NCBI GenBank assembly: GCA_963706535.1
Contig: CAVPMU010000008.1
Span: 35,808 to 99,807, forward strand
Reading direction: 5' to 3'
Source of the DNA: RPQJ01 sp963706535
GTDB lineage: Bacteria > Pseudomonadota > Gammaproteobacteria > Steroidobacterales > Steroidobacteraceae
DNA length: 64,000 nt
Below are positions 28,816 through 38,037 of this stretch, piece after piece. Every line of letters begins with the position of its first letter. Position 1 is the first letter of the stretch. The translations under genes and the position numbers were made by a program. The notes under the pieces were generated by a model. The model ran no database searches. It had not been told where the DNA came from and saw only the letters and a list, made by a program, of their open reading frames with translations.

Positions 28816-29352
28816 ATGTCCCCCACGCATTTCCGCAGCCTGGTCGCCGCGCTGCTGCTGCTGCCTGCCGCCGCCGGTGCCGAGGTGAAGATGGCCACGG
28901 CCGAGGGCGCGATCATCGAGCACCGCTTCGACATCGCGGCGACGCCCGCGGTCGCGTGGCAGGCGCTCATCCACCCCGAGCGCTACTGGCCGAAGGACCA
29001 CACCTGGTCGGGGGATGCCGGCAACCTGAGCCTCGCGCCCGAGGCCGGCGGCTGCTTCTGCGAGCGCTGGGCCAGCGGCAGCGCGGAGCACGGCCGCGTC
29101 GTCATGGCACGGCCCGGCCAGATGCTGCGCCTGCGAGCCTCGCTCGGTCCCTTCCAGGAAATGGCGGTGACCGGCGTCCTCACGGTCGTGCTCGAACCGG
29201 TCGATCCGGGTACCCGGGCCGTCGTCACCTATCGCCTGAGCGGCGATGCCTCCCACGAGTTCGCCGGCTTCATCAAGGTCGTCGACGAAGTGGTCGGGCT
29301 GCAGTTCGGCGGCTTCGCTCGACTGGCCGCGGCGGCGGGGGCGACGCCCTAG
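28816..29352 (+). CDS. Secreted SRPBCC (START-like) domain protein
   Basis: A 178-residue protein with a signal peptide (LLLLPAAAGAEVK) and a polyketide-cyclase/START-like fold suggested by the PAVAWQALIHPERYW opening and a long amphipathic C-terminal helix (FAGFIKVVDEVVGLQFGGF). Such folds bind hydrophobic ligands. The specific ligand and role are unknown. It is divergent from the acyl-CoA synthetase gene. Its stop lies in CTAG shared with the convergent DUF885 gene. Confidence 0.65.
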   Translation: MSPTHFRSLVAALLLLPAAAGAEVKMATAEGAIIEHRFDIAATPAVAWQALIHPERYWPKDHTWSGDAGNLSLAPEAGGCFCERWASGSAEHGRVVMARPGQMLRLRASLGPFQEMAVTGVLTVVLEPVDPGTRAVVTYRLSGDASHEFAGFIKVVDEVVGLQFGGFARLAAAAGATP

Positions 29353-31184
29353 GCGCCGCCGCCCCGCTCGATCCATTCGCCGACCAGCCGCTCGAGCACG
29401 GTGAGCGGCACGGCGCCGTTCTCGAGGACTACCGTGTGGAAGTCCTTGAGGTCGAACTCGTCGCCGAGCGCGGCCCGTGCCTCGTCGCGCAGCGCGAGGA
29501 TCTTGAGCTGGCCGACCTTGTAGGCGCAGGCCTGCCCGGGCAGCGCCATGTAGCGCTCGATCTCGGAGGTGACCTCCTCCTCGCCCATCCCGGTGGCATT
29601 CACCATGTACTCGATGGCCTGCTCGCGCGACCAGCCCTTGGCATGCAGGCCCGTGTCCACCACCAGGCGCACCGCGCGATACGTCTCGGCCTGCAGCCGG
29701 CCGAGGTCGCCGAATGGATCGTCCTCGTAGAGCCCGATCTCGGCCATCAGCCGCTCCGTGTAGAGCGCCCAGCCCTCCGAATACGCCGAGTAGATCGGCT
29801 GCTGGCGGATGAACGGCAGGCCCTTCAGGCCCTGCGCCGTGGCGATCTGGAAGTGGTGGCCGGGAATGCCCTCGTGGTAGGCGAGGGTCTTCATGGTCCA
29901 GGTCTGCGTCTCCTTGGTGTCGCGCAGGTTCGCGTAGAACGTGCCGGGCCGCGAGCCATCCATCGCCGCCGGCATGTAGTACGCGCCGGCCGAGCCCTTT
30001 TCCGCCGACACCGGGACGCGCTCGACCGCGAGCCTGCCGGGCGGGATGGTGCGGAAATACTCCGGCATGCGCGCCGCGACCTCGTCGAGTATCTCGCGGT
30101 AACGGGCGAGCAGCTGCTCGCGGCCGGCGTCGCCCTCCGGCACCAGGAAGCGCGGGTCGGTGCGCAGCGCTGCAACCCGCTCGGACACCGAGCCCGTCTC
30201 GAGTCCCTGGCTGCGCAGCAACGCATCCATCTCGTTGCCGATGCGCGCGACCTCGGCGAGGCCGAGTTCGTGCAGTTGCTCCGGCGAGTCGTCCGTGGTC
30301 GTGAACTGTCGGAGCATCGCCTTGTAGAAGGCCGCGCCGTCCGGGAGGCGGCCCACGCCATCGGCGGTCTCAGCCGCGAGCGGCCGTTGCTCGATCAGCG
30401 CCTCGCGCATGCGTCCGTAGGCGGGGTAGACCTCGGTCATCACCGCCTCGATCGCCTCGTCGCGCAGCGACGAGCGCAGCGACTCGTCGAGCCCCCCGGC
30501 CTTCGCCATGCGCTCGACGAAGGTCGTGACCAGCGCGCTGTCCCTTGGCGCGGGCGCGATCGTGTCGCCGATGACGACCAGTGATTTCTCGACCAGCGCG
30601 GAGGGCATCACCACGCCCGCGTCCGACTGGCGCCGCATCTCGGCGGTCAGTGCATCGAGCTTGTCGCCCATGGCGTGCAGCCGGGCGATGTAGTTGCGCG
30701 CGGTCTTCTCGTTCTTCACCACGTGCACGGTCAGCATGAAGCTCGCGAGCTGCACCTGCGTGCCGAACATCGGGCTGATCGGATAGATGCCCTCGGACGA
30801 CAGCCACGGGAACGGGCGGAACGCCGCCTGCCCGCCGTAGAGGTCGAGCAGCACGTCGTAGGTGATCTGCTCCTGCGGGTCGAGCTTCGCCCGGTCGAAC
30901 TCGCGGACCTCGGCGAGCGCCTGCTCGGCGAACGCGAAGTCCGCATCGCGCTTCTCGACGCCCACGGCCGCGAGCCGGCCGGAATGACGGTCGAAGACCG
31001 TGCCGTCGGCGAGGCCGACGGTGGTGAACATCTCCGGATTCCTGACCAGGAAGAACACCGCCTGCCGGTTCGCCAGCTGGTTGATGTTGAACGGGTGTCC
31101 CCAGACGATGCGGTAGCCGGCGTAGGCCCCGGCGAGCAGCAGGACCAGCGCGGACCAGCCCAGGACCTTGAGGATCTTCTTCAC
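29349..31184 (-). CDS. DUF885 family protein, membrane-anchored metallopeptidase-like
   Basis: A 611-residue protein with an N-terminal hydrophobic anchor (VLGWSALVLLLAGAYAGYRIVW) and the DUF885 core. A zinc-type motif HEGIPGHHF with flanking SAYSEGWALYTERLM fits the gluzincin-like pattern of this family, whose members include predicted peptidases. The start is GTG at 31184, giving MKKILKVLGW with good basic and hydrophobic order. The substrate is not known. It is followed after a short gap by the glycosyltransferase gene upstream on the same strand. Confidence 0.75.
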   Translation of the reverse strand: MKKILKVLGWSALVLLLAGAYAGYRIVWGHPFNINQLANRQAVFFLVRNPEMFTTVGLADGTVFDRHSGRLAAVGVEKRDADFAFAEQALAEVREFDRAKLDPQEQITYDVLLDLYGGQAAFRPFPWLSSEGIYPISPMFGTQVQLASFMLTVHVVKNEKTARNYIARLHAMGDKLDALTAEMRRQSDAGVVMPSALVEKSLVVIGDTIAPAPRDSALVTTFVERMAKAGGLDESLRSSLRDEAIEAVMTEVYPAYGRMREALIEQRPLAAETADGVGRLPDGAAFYKAMLRQFTTTDDSPEQLHELGLAEVARIGNEMDALLRSQGLETGSVSERVAALRTDPRFLVPEGDAGREQLLARYREILDEVAARMPEYFRTIPPGRLAVERVPVSAEKGSAGAYYMPAAMDGSRPGTFYANLRDTKETQTWTMKTLAYHEGIPGHHFQIATAQGLKGLPFIRQQPIYSAYSEGWALYTERLMAEIGLYEDDPFGDLGRLQAETYRAVRLVVDTGLHAKGWSREQAIEYMVNATGMGEEEVTSEIERYMALPGQACAYKVGQLKILALRDEARAALGDEFDLKDFHTVVLENGAVPLTVLERLVGEWIERGGGA

Positions 31185-31276
31185 GCGGCGCCCCCGGACG
31201 AAACAAAGCGCGCACCGTAGCCGCGACCGGCGCGACGGACAACCCGGTTGCGACGAATCGAGCGACGAACCGTGGC

Positions 31277-32335
31277 TCAGGGCCGGGTGACGGCCTCGCG
31301 GGCACGCTTCGCGGCCGCGTACTCGCTGGCCGCCTCGGCTGCGGCGTCCTTGTCGCCGAGGGCCGTGAACGTGCTGCGCAGCACGTCGTAGGGACCCTCG
31401 TACAGGGCCGGCGGGTGACGGAACGAGATGCGCTCGAAGGCCGCGCCCGCCCCGTCGTACAGCCCGTTGACGACCGCCATGTTGGACCACGCGATCGCGT
31501 CCTCGTAGCGCTTCGCCTTCCAGGACGCCCAGCCCGCGAGCCACGCGAGTTCCGCCGTGGCCGGCCGGATCGCGAGGCCCTTCGCGCAGGTCTCGACGGC
31601 CTCCCGCCAGCGCTCGAGCGCGCAGTAGCACTCGGCTGCGCGGTAGCAGGCCCAGGCGCCCTCCTCGGCCCAGCCGCCGAGTGCCGCGCAGGCGCGGAAG
31701 GCGTCGATCGCGGCGGCATACTGGCCGAGCCCGTGCAGCGACGCGCCGAGGTAGTAGTGCCAGCGCGGCTCCTTCGGCAGCTTGCGCACGTGGGCGCGCA
31801 GGATCGCGGCGTCACGCTCGAACTTCCTGCGCATCGCCGCCTCGTCCTTGGGCAACTCGTCGAAGCGCACGCCCTCGAGCACGGCGGACTCGCCACTGCC
31901 GAGACCCTTCAGGTGCTCGTGGGTGGGGCCCACCCAGCGCACCGTTGCCGGCAGCCTGAGGATGCGCTCCTTGGCATAGCTGCCGTCGCGCTGCGCCACG
32001 AGCAGCACGCTCGCCGAGGCGGCCTCGAGCGCCGCGCGCAGGTCGAATGCGTCATCGAAGTGCAGGCGCTCGTCCGTGTCGACCGTGAGCGCCCAGCGCG
32101 CCCCGGCCTCGGCGGCGGCGTCGAGCGCGAAGTTGCGCGCCGCGGCGAAGTCGTTCCTCCAGGGGAATTCGCGCACCAGCAGCTTGTCGCCCGCGACCTT
32201 CCGCGCCACCTCGAGAGAGGCATCGCGCGCGCCGGTGTCGATCACGAGGCAGCGGTCGACCTGCGCGACCACGGAGGCGAGCGCGTCGCAGATGATGTCG
32301 GCATTGCTGCCGGTGAGGGTGGTCGAGACGATCAT
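31277..32335 (-). CDS. Family 2 glycosyltransferase with TPR-like tail
   Basis: A 352-residue protein whose first 200 residues are a GT-A glycosyltransferase: MIVSTTLTGSNADII, VDRCLVIDTGARDAS and the metal-binding DTDERLHFDD. The second half, from about residue 200, is a helical region with repeated Trp/Ala-rich helices (YYLGASLHGLGQYAAAID, CYRAAECYCALERW) that look like tetratricopeptide repeats. It should transfer a sugar from a nucleotide donor; the acceptor is unknown. It is divergent from the MAPEG gene. Confidence 0.75.
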   Translation of the reverse strand: MIVSTTLTGSNADIICDALASVVAQVDRCLVIDTGARDASLEVARKVAGDKLLVREFPWRNDFAAARNFALDAAAEAGARWALTVDTDERLHFDDAFDLRAALEAASASVLLVAQRDGSYAKERILRLPATVRWVGPTHEHLKGLGSGESAVLEGVRFDELPKDEAAMRRKFERDAAILRAHVRKLPKEPRWHYYLGASLHGLGQYAAAIDAFRACAALGGWAEEGAWACYRAAECYCALERWREAVETCAKGLAIRPATAELAWLAGWASWKAKRYEDAIAWSNMAVVNGLYDGAGAAFERISFRHPPALYEGPYDVLRSTFTALGDKDAAAEAASEYAAAKRAREAVTRP

Positions 32336-32425
32336 GCGATTTGCCTGCTAGTTACCCGAGGGCGCATCGCCGCGTCAAGCGCGCTTGCTGGTAGTCTTGG
32401 CGCGCCAAACCCGGGGGGATACCTG

Positions 32426-32743
32426 ATGCACTTCGACGCCGACTTCCTGACGCCCGTGCTCGCGCTCGTCGCGTGGACGCTCGTCATGTGGATCTGGATG
32501 TACGCGACGCGCCTGCCCGCCATGAAGGCCGCGGGCATCGACCCGCAGCAGGCGGCGGACGCCGGCAGCCTGGCGCAACGCCTGCCCCCGGCAACCCGCT
32601 GGGTGGCGGACAACTACAACCACCTGCACGAGCAGCCGACGATATTCTACGCGCTGATGTTCTGCGCGGCGCTCACCGGCGGGGGCGATGCGACGGCAGT
32701 CTCCCTCGCCTGGGCCTACGAGGCGCTGCGCATCCTCGCCTGA
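32426..32743 (+). CDS. MAPEG family membrane protein, C-terminally truncated
   Basis: A 105-residue protein with the MAPEG N-terminal helix (LALVAWTLVMWIWMYATRLPAMK), the loop with DNYNHLHEQPTIFYALMF, and the start of the last helix region ending AWAYEALRILA. Intact relatives continue for about 25-30 residues with another membrane helix, which is missing here. The stop abuts the stop of the convergent nadB gene, which also looks short. The protein may be non-functional. Confidence 0.65.
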   Translation: MHFDADFLTPVLALVAWTLVMWIWMYATRLPAMKAAGIDPQQAADAGSLAQRLPPATRWVADNYNHLHEQPTIFYALMFCAALTGGGDATAVSLAWAYEALRILA

Positions 32744-34312
32744 TCACTCGCGATGGTGGCAGCCGCGGCTCTCGGGATTCTCCCAGGCCGCGAGCGTGAC
32801 GATCAGCGCCACCCGCACGGCGTTGCGCAGCCCGAGCAGTTCGTCGGTCAGGGCCGCGGCGCGGTAGAAGCGCTCGATCTCCACCTCGAGGTTGCGCAGG
32901 TCCTGGATTGCACGCGCGAGGCGCGGCGTGGTGCGCACGAGGCCCACGTAGTTCCACATGATGTGATTGATCGAACTCATGTCCTGCGCGATGAGCGCGG
33001 GGTCCGGCGGCTCGCTGCCGGTGGGGTTCCACGGCGGGAACTCGTCGAAGTCGATGGGCGGCCGGGACGCGAGCCCCGTCGCGATGCGCCGCGCGGAACG
33101 GTGTCCCCACACCAGCCCCTCGAGCAGCGACGTGCTCGCGAGACGGTTCGCGCCGTGCAGGCCCGTGCAGGAGACCTCGCCGACCGCGTACAGGCGGTCC
33201 ACCGTGCTCAAGCCATCCTCGTCGACCCACACGCCGCCGCAGGAGTAGTGCGCCGCCGGCACCACCGGGAGCAGGTCGCGGGTGATGTCGATGCCGTACT
33301 CGAGGCAGCTGCGGTACATCTCCGGGAACTCGGCGCGGATGCGCTCGGTCGGGATGTTCGAGCGCAGGTCGAGGTACACGTTCGTCACGCCGCGTCGCAG
33401 GATCTCGGAGTGGATGCTGCGCGAGACGACGTCGCGCGGCGCGAGGTCCTTCCACTCCGGGTCGTAGCGCTCCATGAACGGCGTGCCGCGCTCGTCCACC
33501 AGGCGCGCGCCCGCACCGCGCACCGCCTCGGTGATGAGGAAGCATGGCGCGTTGCGGTGGTAGAAGGCCGTCGGGTGGAACTGCACGTACTCGGTGTTGA
33601 TCACCCGCGCGCCGGCACGGTAGGCCATTGCCACGCCGTCGCCGCGCGAGCCCACCGGGTTCGTCGTACGCAGGAAGATCTGGCCCAGGCCGCCGGTGGC
33701 GAGGACCGTGTCGCGCGCGAAGCAGCGCACGATGCGGCCCGAGGCCTGGTCGAGCACGTAGGCGCCCACGCAGGACAGCGGATCGTAGATCGCGCGACGG
33801 TCGCGGCCGTGGTGCGCAGGCGTCAGCAGGTCGACCGCGGTGTGGCTCGTCAGGAACCGCACGCGCGGGTGCCGCGACAACTCCGCGATCAGCGCGTTCT
33901 CGATGGCACGGCCCGTCGCGTCGGTGGCGTGCGCGATGCGCGCGATCGAGTGGCCGCCTTCGCGTCCCAGTGCCAGCCGGCCGTCGGCCGCGCGGTCGAA
34001 CGGCACCTTCAGCCGATCGATCAGCGTGGACTGCACGAGCGCCGGCCCTTCCTCCGCCAGCGTCCGCGCGGCCTGCTCGCGGCAGATGCCGGCGCCGGCA
34101 TGCAGGATGTCCCGCACCAGCAGGTCGGGCGTATCGTCCTCGCCCCTGAAGATGATGCCGCCCTGCGCCCAGTAGGTGTTGGACTCCTCGCGTTCGGCGG
34201 CACGGGTGACGATCACCACGTCGAGCCCGGCCTCGGCAAGCTCCAGCGCCGCCGTGCCGCCGGCGATGCCGCAGCCGAGGACGAGGACGTCGCTGTGGAT
34301 CGCCTCGCTCAA
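32744..34312 (-). CDS. nadB: L-aspartate oxidase
   Basis: A 522-residue flavoprotein catalysing L-aspartate to iminoaspartate, the first step of de novo NAD synthesis. It has the FAD motif VLVLGCGIAGGTAALELA, the ATGGLGQIFLRTTNP block, and HPTAFY and HYSCGGVWVDEDG typical of NadB. It starts at TTG (34312), overlapping the nadA stop as TTGA. The C-terminus stops at ESRGCHHRE, whereas relatives run on for some 15 or more residues, so the last bases may be lost at the same junction that shortens MAPEG. Confidence 0.9.
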   Translation of the reverse strand: MSEAIHSDVLVLGCGIAGGTAALELAEAGLDVVIVTRAAEREESNTYWAQGGIIFRGEDDTPDLLVRDILHAGAGICREQAARTLAEEGPALVQSTLIDRLKVPFDRAADGRLALGREGGHSIARIAHATDATGRAIENALIAELSRHPRVRFLTSHTAVDLLTPAHHGRDRRAIYDPLSCVGAYVLDQASGRIVRCFARDTVLATGGLGQIFLRTTNPVGSRGDGVAMAYRAGARVINTEYVQFHPTAFYHRNAPCFLITEAVRGAGARLVDERGTPFMERYDPEWKDLAPRDVVSRSIHSEILRRGVTNVYLDLRSNIPTERIRAEFPEMYRSCLEYGIDITRDLLPVVPAAHYSCGGVWVDEDGLSTVDRLYAVGEVSCTGLHGANRLASTSLLEGLVWGHRSARRIATGLASRPPIDFDEFPPWNPTGSEPPDPALIAQDMSSINHIMWNYVGLVRTTPRLARAIQDLRNLEVEIERFYRAAALTDELLGLRNAVRVALIVTLAAWENPESRGCHHRE

Positions 34313-35364
34313 TCTATTTTCGGCCCGACGGCCAGCATGCGCTCGACCGAGCGCAGCGCCCGCACGCGGACGTCCTCCGGCACGTCGATCACCCAGCGCA
34401 GGTAACGCAGCGAATCGCGCGTCTGCTCGAGCGTGATCTCGTGCATGTGCGGGCAGCGGTGGCTGCAGAGCCGCAGCATCTCCTTGTCCGGGTTGGCGGC
34501 GACGATGTTGTCGCCCATCGAGCACTCCGTGAGCAGCAGGAAGCGCTTCGCCTTCGATTTCTCCACCGCCTTGATCATGGCGGTCGTGCTGCCGGAGAAA
34601 TCGGCCTTCTCGACCACCTCGGGGCTGCACTCGGGATGCGCGAGGATCATCACGTCGGGGAACTGCTTGCGTACCGCGTCGACGTCCTCGGTCGTGAACA
34701 GCTCGTGCACCTCGCAGCGGCCCTTCCAGGCGATCATGGTGTGCTCGACCTCGGTGCCCACCTGCGCGCTGCCCGCCTTCGGCAGCACCGTCGGCACGAT
34801 CACGTGCAGCCCCGTCTCGCGCGCGACGTTGCGCGCGAGGTACTCGTCCGGGAGGAAGATCACCGTGTCGGACTTCAGAGACTCGACGACGGCCACCGCG
34901 TTGCTCGAGGTGCAGCAGATGTCGACCTCGGCCTTCACGTCGGCGTAAGTGTTGATGTAGGTGACGATCGGCACGCCGGGATAGGCGGCGCGCAGCGCGC
35001 GCACGTCGGCGGCGGTGATGCTCTCCGCGAGCGAGCAGCCGCCCTTCTCGGTCGGCAGCAGCACGGTCTTGGTGGGATTCAGGATCTTGGCCGTCTCGGC
35101 CATGAACCGCACGCCGCAGAACACGATCACCGACTTGTCGGTCTCGGCGGCGCGCCGGCTCAGCTCCAGTGAGTCGCCGCGGAAGTCGGGCACGGAATGG
35201 TAGAGCGCCGGCTCCATGTAGTTGTGGCCGAGGATGACGGCGTTGCGCTCCTCCTTGAGCTCGAGCACCTCGGCGGCCACTTCCGCCTTGAGGAAGATCT
35301 CGGCGTCCGGCAGGACGTTGCCGAGCCTGGCCTTGAGGTCGCGGTAGATTTCGTCGGCGTGCAT
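34309..35364 (-). CDS. nadA: Quinolinate synthase
   Basis: A 351-residue enzyme that condenses iminoaspartate with dihydroxyacetone phosphate to quinolinate, using a 4Fe-4S cluster. Three conserved cysteines are present, in VFCGVRFMAETAKIL, DICCTSSNAV and AHPECSPEVV; the GHNYMEPALYH and GTEVEHTMIA blocks are typical. The start at MHADEIYRDL gives the family length; longer options upstream (35389 or 35448) run into the promoter region shared with the divergent TSUP gene. It forms an operon with nadB. Confidence 0.9.
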   Translation of the reverse strand: MHADEIYRDLKARLGNVLPDAEIFLKAEVAAEVLELKEERNAVILGHNYMEPALYHSVPDFRGDSLELSRRAAETDKSVIVFCGVRFMAETAKILNPTKTVLLPTEKGGCSLAESITAADVRALRAAYPGVPIVTYINTYADVKAEVDICCTSSNAVAVVESLKSDTVIFLPDEYLARNVARETGLHVIVPTVLPKAGSAQVGTEVEHTMIAWKGRCEVHELFTTEDVDAVRKQFPDVMILAHPECSPEVVEKADFSGSTTAMIKAVEKSKAKRFLLLTECSMGDNIVAANPDKEMLRLCSHRCPHMHEITLEQTRDSLRYLRWVIDVPEDVRVRALRSVERMLAVGPKID

Positions 35365-35440
35365 TCGATCCGGTCCCGTTCGGGCCATGAGGCCGTCCGG
35401 GGATTCTACGACAGGCGGCCGCGCCGGGTACCATAGTCCG

Positions 35441-36190
35441 ATGTCCACCGAGACCCTGCTGCTGCTCGCCGCGGCGTTTTTCTGCGTCGCGACGCTCTAT
35501 TCCAGCATCGGCCACGCCGGCGCCTCCGGCTACCTCGCGACCATGGCGCTGGTGGGCGTGGCGCCGGATTCCATGCGCCCGATCGCGCTCGCGCTCAACA
35601 TCCTGGTCGCCTGCTTCACGGTCGCCCGCTTCGCCCAGGCCGGCTATTTCTCGTGGCGCGGGCTGTGGCCGTTCCTGCTGGGCTCGGTGCCGCTCGCCGC
35701 GGTCGGCGGTGCCTGGCAGCTCGCGACGCACGTCTACTACGTCGTGGCCGGGGTGGCGCTGCTGCTCTCGGCGTTCGTGCTGCTGTGGCGCGTCTTCTTC
35801 CACGAGGCGCCCCAGGACGCGACGGCGGCCATCCCTGTGGCTCCGGCGGTGCTGATCGGCGCCGCGATCGGCCTGCTGTCGGGACTGACGGGCACCGGCG
35901 GCGGAATCTTCCTGAGCCCCGTCATCGTGCTCTCCGGCTGGGCGGGGCCGAAGCACACGGCGGGCATTGCGGCGCCCTTCATCCTCGTCAACTCCTCGGT
36001 GGCGCTCGTGGCGGGCTCGGTCATCTGGGCGTCGATCCCGCCCGAGACCGGCTGGCTCGCACTGGCAGTACTCGCCGGCGCGGGGCTCGGCACCTGGATA
36101 GGCATCCGGCACCTGTCGATCCGCAGCCTGCTGGTGGCGCTCGCGATGGTGCTCGCACTGGCCGCGGCGAAGCTGTTCCTGACGAGCTAG
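35441..36190 (+). CDS. TSUP family (TauE/SafE) membrane permease
   Basis: A 249-residue protein with about eight hydrophobic helices and the paired family motifs SSIGHAGASGYLATMALVG and GLTGTGGGIFLSPVIVL. TSUP proteins export or import sulfite, sulfonates or related anions. The substrate cannot be inferred from the neighbours. The ATG at 35441 comes 8 bases after a -10-like TACCAT, suggesting a short leader. Confidence 0.8.
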   Translation: MSTETLLLLAAAFFCVATLYSSIGHAGASGYLATMALVGVAPDSMRPIALALNILVACFTVARFAQAGYFSWRGLWPFLLGSVPLAAVGGAWQLATHVYYVVAGVALLLSAFVLLWRVFFHEAPQDATAAIPVAPAVLIGAAIGLLSGLTGTGGGIFLSPVIVLSGWAGPKHTAGIAAPFILVNSSVALVAGSVIWASIPPETGWLALAVLAGAGLGTWIGIRHLSIRSLLVALAMVLALAAAKLFLTS

Positions 36191-36219
36191 CCGGCCGATC
36201 CTCCGCGGACCCGCGGTGA

Positions 36220-36259
36220 GACCGCCCTGCGCGGTCAACGCCCCGTCCGCGGGGGCGTT
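36220..36259 (+). terminator. Two stem-loops after the TSUP gene
   Basis: GACCGC (36220-36225) pairs with GCGGTC (36231-36236), and AACGCCCC (36237-36244) pairs with GGGGCGTT (36252-36259). The second is strong but the T-run after it is poor (TTCTAGG), so termination is likely yet not certain. Confidence 0.5.
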
Positions 36260-36313
36260 CTAGGGCTCAAGGATCCCGCGCCGATGGGGCGCGGACCCCG
36301 GAGGAGCCCGCAC

Positions 36314-36853
36314 ATGACACGACGACTCGGCAGATTGATCGGCGCCTCGGCGCTGGCCGCGCTGATGCTGCAGGCCGCCCCTGCGCTCGCGGACCCGCCC
36401 GCCCACTCGCAGGGCTGGCAGAACGGCCGGGGCCACTCCGAGGACGCCCGCCGCGACGATCGCCGCGATTATGACCGGCGGGACTACGGCTGGCGCGGGT
36501 ACGACCGCGACGACGACCGTCGCTACGACGACCGGCAGCGCTACGACGACCGTTACCGCTACGATCGGCGCCATTACCCGCCGCGTGGCCACATCGTCCG
36601 CCACCTGCCGCACCGGCATCGCGTGGTGCACCACCACGGCCACCGCTACTACTACGGCGATGGCGCCTGGTACCGGCCGCACGGCTCCGGCTTCATGGTG
36701 GTGACGCCCCCGATCGGCCTCGTGCTGTCGTTCCTTCCGGACGGTTACACGACCGTGCGCTTCGGCGGCATCCCCTATTACCGCGCGCACGACGTCTACT
36801 ACGTGTGGCGCCCGAAGCAGCGCGGCTACGTCGTCGCGAATCGTCCGTGGTGA
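36314..36853 (+). CDS. Secreted Arg/Asp/Tyr-rich low-complexity protein
   Basis: A 179-residue exported protein with a signal peptide (LAALMLQAAPALADP). Residues 45-90 are an Asp-Arg-Tyr repeat (RRDYDRRDYGW and similar), followed by a His-rich stretch, a hydrophobic segment (GFMVVTPPIGLVLSFLP) and a YYVWRPKQRGYVV end. This plan occurs in periplasmic proteins of the DUF6515-like group, of unknown function. A GGAG lies just upstream of the ATG at 36314. Confidence 0.65.
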   Translation: MTRRLGRLIGASALAALMLQAAPALADPPAHSQGWQNGRGHSEDARRDDRRDYDRRDYGWRGYDRDDDRRYDDRQRYDDRYRYDRRHYPPRGHIVRHLPHRHRVVHHHGHRYYYGDGAWYRPHGSGFMVVTPPIGLVLSFLPDGYTTVRFGGIPYYRAHDVYYVWRPKQRGYVVANRPW

Positions 36854-36856
36854 GGT

Positions 36857-38026
36857 TCAGCCAGGCCTGCCGTCGGCCCGCGGCGTGGCCAGGATCGGAG
36901 TGTAGATCCACAGGAACGACGCGAACGCCAGGGTCCACAGGGCGGCGCTGAGCACAATCGCGGCTGCGTAGCCGAGCCCGGGCAACCACGCACCGAGGAT
37001 GCGCGCCAGCGCCGCGGCCGACACCAGCAGGCAGGCTGCCGTGACGAGCGGGTGCAGGCGTAGTGCCCGCCCGGTGTGGCCAAGCGAGACTCGTGTCATT
37101 ACCCCGAGGATCATCGTCGCGATCGCACCGACGGTGAGGGCGTGCAGCCACGCGGCCGCGACCGGCATGGCGGCGAGGAGCCAGAGCGCCTTGAGCGCGA
37201 GGCCTGCGGGCAGCCACAGGTACGCGAGATGCAGGATCCAGAGGATCGGTTCGCGACCCACGCGCCAGCCCTGCCATTGTGCGAGCCGGGCGGCCTGTAC
37301 GACCGCTGCGGCCAGCGCAATCCATCCCGCCAGCGTCGAGCCCGGCCACGCGACGTCGACGAGCGCGACCAGCACCATGAGCGTGACGGCGAGGACGGTC
37401 AGGCTCTTGCGCGCGCGTACGACCCCTTCGACGCCGCGCAAGCGCAGCGCCGCGGCCGTGAAAGACGGCGTGATCCGCCCGCCGATGACGGTGACCAGCA
37501 GCAGCACGAGGTCGACCGCTGCCAGCAGCGCCCGGCGGGCGAGATCGAGGTCGTCGCGCAGCAGGCCGAGATGGAATGCGGCGTTGCAGGCCCACAGGAC
37601 GAGCAGCACCGGCAGCAGCGGCGTGTTGCGGTTGCGCTCGCGCAGCAGCGGCCAGGCGAGCAGCGCCGCGAGCGCAGGCAGGAACGCGAGGTCCACGACG
37701 GCCACCAGCGCGAACGGCCAGGCCGTCGACGTGGCGGCGACGAGCCTGCCGAGCAGCCAGGTCGCCGCCAGCAGCACGAGCGGCGGGCCGGCGAAGCCGC
37801 GCCGGCCGGTCCAGCTCGGCACGGAGGTGAGCAGGAAACCCGCGATCGCCGCGACGACGAAGCCGAACAGCATCTCGTGCGCATGCCACAGCATCGGCGG
37901 CCAGTCGGTCGCGAGCGTGAGGCCGAAGGTGAAGTTCGCGGCCCACAGCGGCACGAGCACGAGCGCACTCAGGCCCACGCCCAGGAAGAACGGGCGAAAG
38001 CCATAGGCGAACGCGGCGAACTTCAC
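36857..38026 (-). CDS. NnrS family haem/copper membrane protein
   Basis: A 389-residue, about 12-helix inner-membrane protein of the NnrS family, linked to nitric-oxide stress and denitrification. Typical features are FAYGFRPFFLGVG at the N-terminus, WHAHEMLFGFVVAAIAGFLLT with candidate haem ligand histidines, GGRITPSFTAAAL and WLHALTVGAIATMILGVMTRVSLGHTGRAL. The start is GTG at 38026, giving the family's N-terminus. It lies 11 bases after the molybdenum hydroxylase large subunit and is probably in the same operon. Confidence 0.85.
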   Translation of the reverse strand: MKFAAFAYGFRPFFLGVGLSALVLVPLWAANFTFGLTLATDWPPMLWHAHEMLFGFVVAAIAGFLLTSVPSWTGRRGFAGPPLVLLAATWLLGRLVAATSTAWPFALVAVVDLAFLPALAALLAWPLLRERNRNTPLLPVLLVLWACNAAFHLGLLRDDLDLARRALLAAVDLVLLLVTVIGGRITPSFTAAALRLRGVEGVVRARKSLTVLAVTLMVLVALVDVAWPGSTLAGWIALAAAVVQAARLAQWQGWRVGREPILWILHLAYLWLPAGLALKALWLLAAMPVAAAWLHALTVGAIATMILGVMTRVSLGHTGRALRLHPLVTAACLLVSAAALARILGAWLPGLGYAAAIVLSAALWTLAFASFLWIYTPILATPRADGRPG

Positions 38027-38037
38027 GATGCCGCGTT

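Noticed and set aside
36460..36590. DNA-level tandem repeat in the Arg/Asp/Tyr-rich gene
   Set aside because: The repetition is at protein level with varied codons and spacing, so it is low complexity and not a true tandem array.
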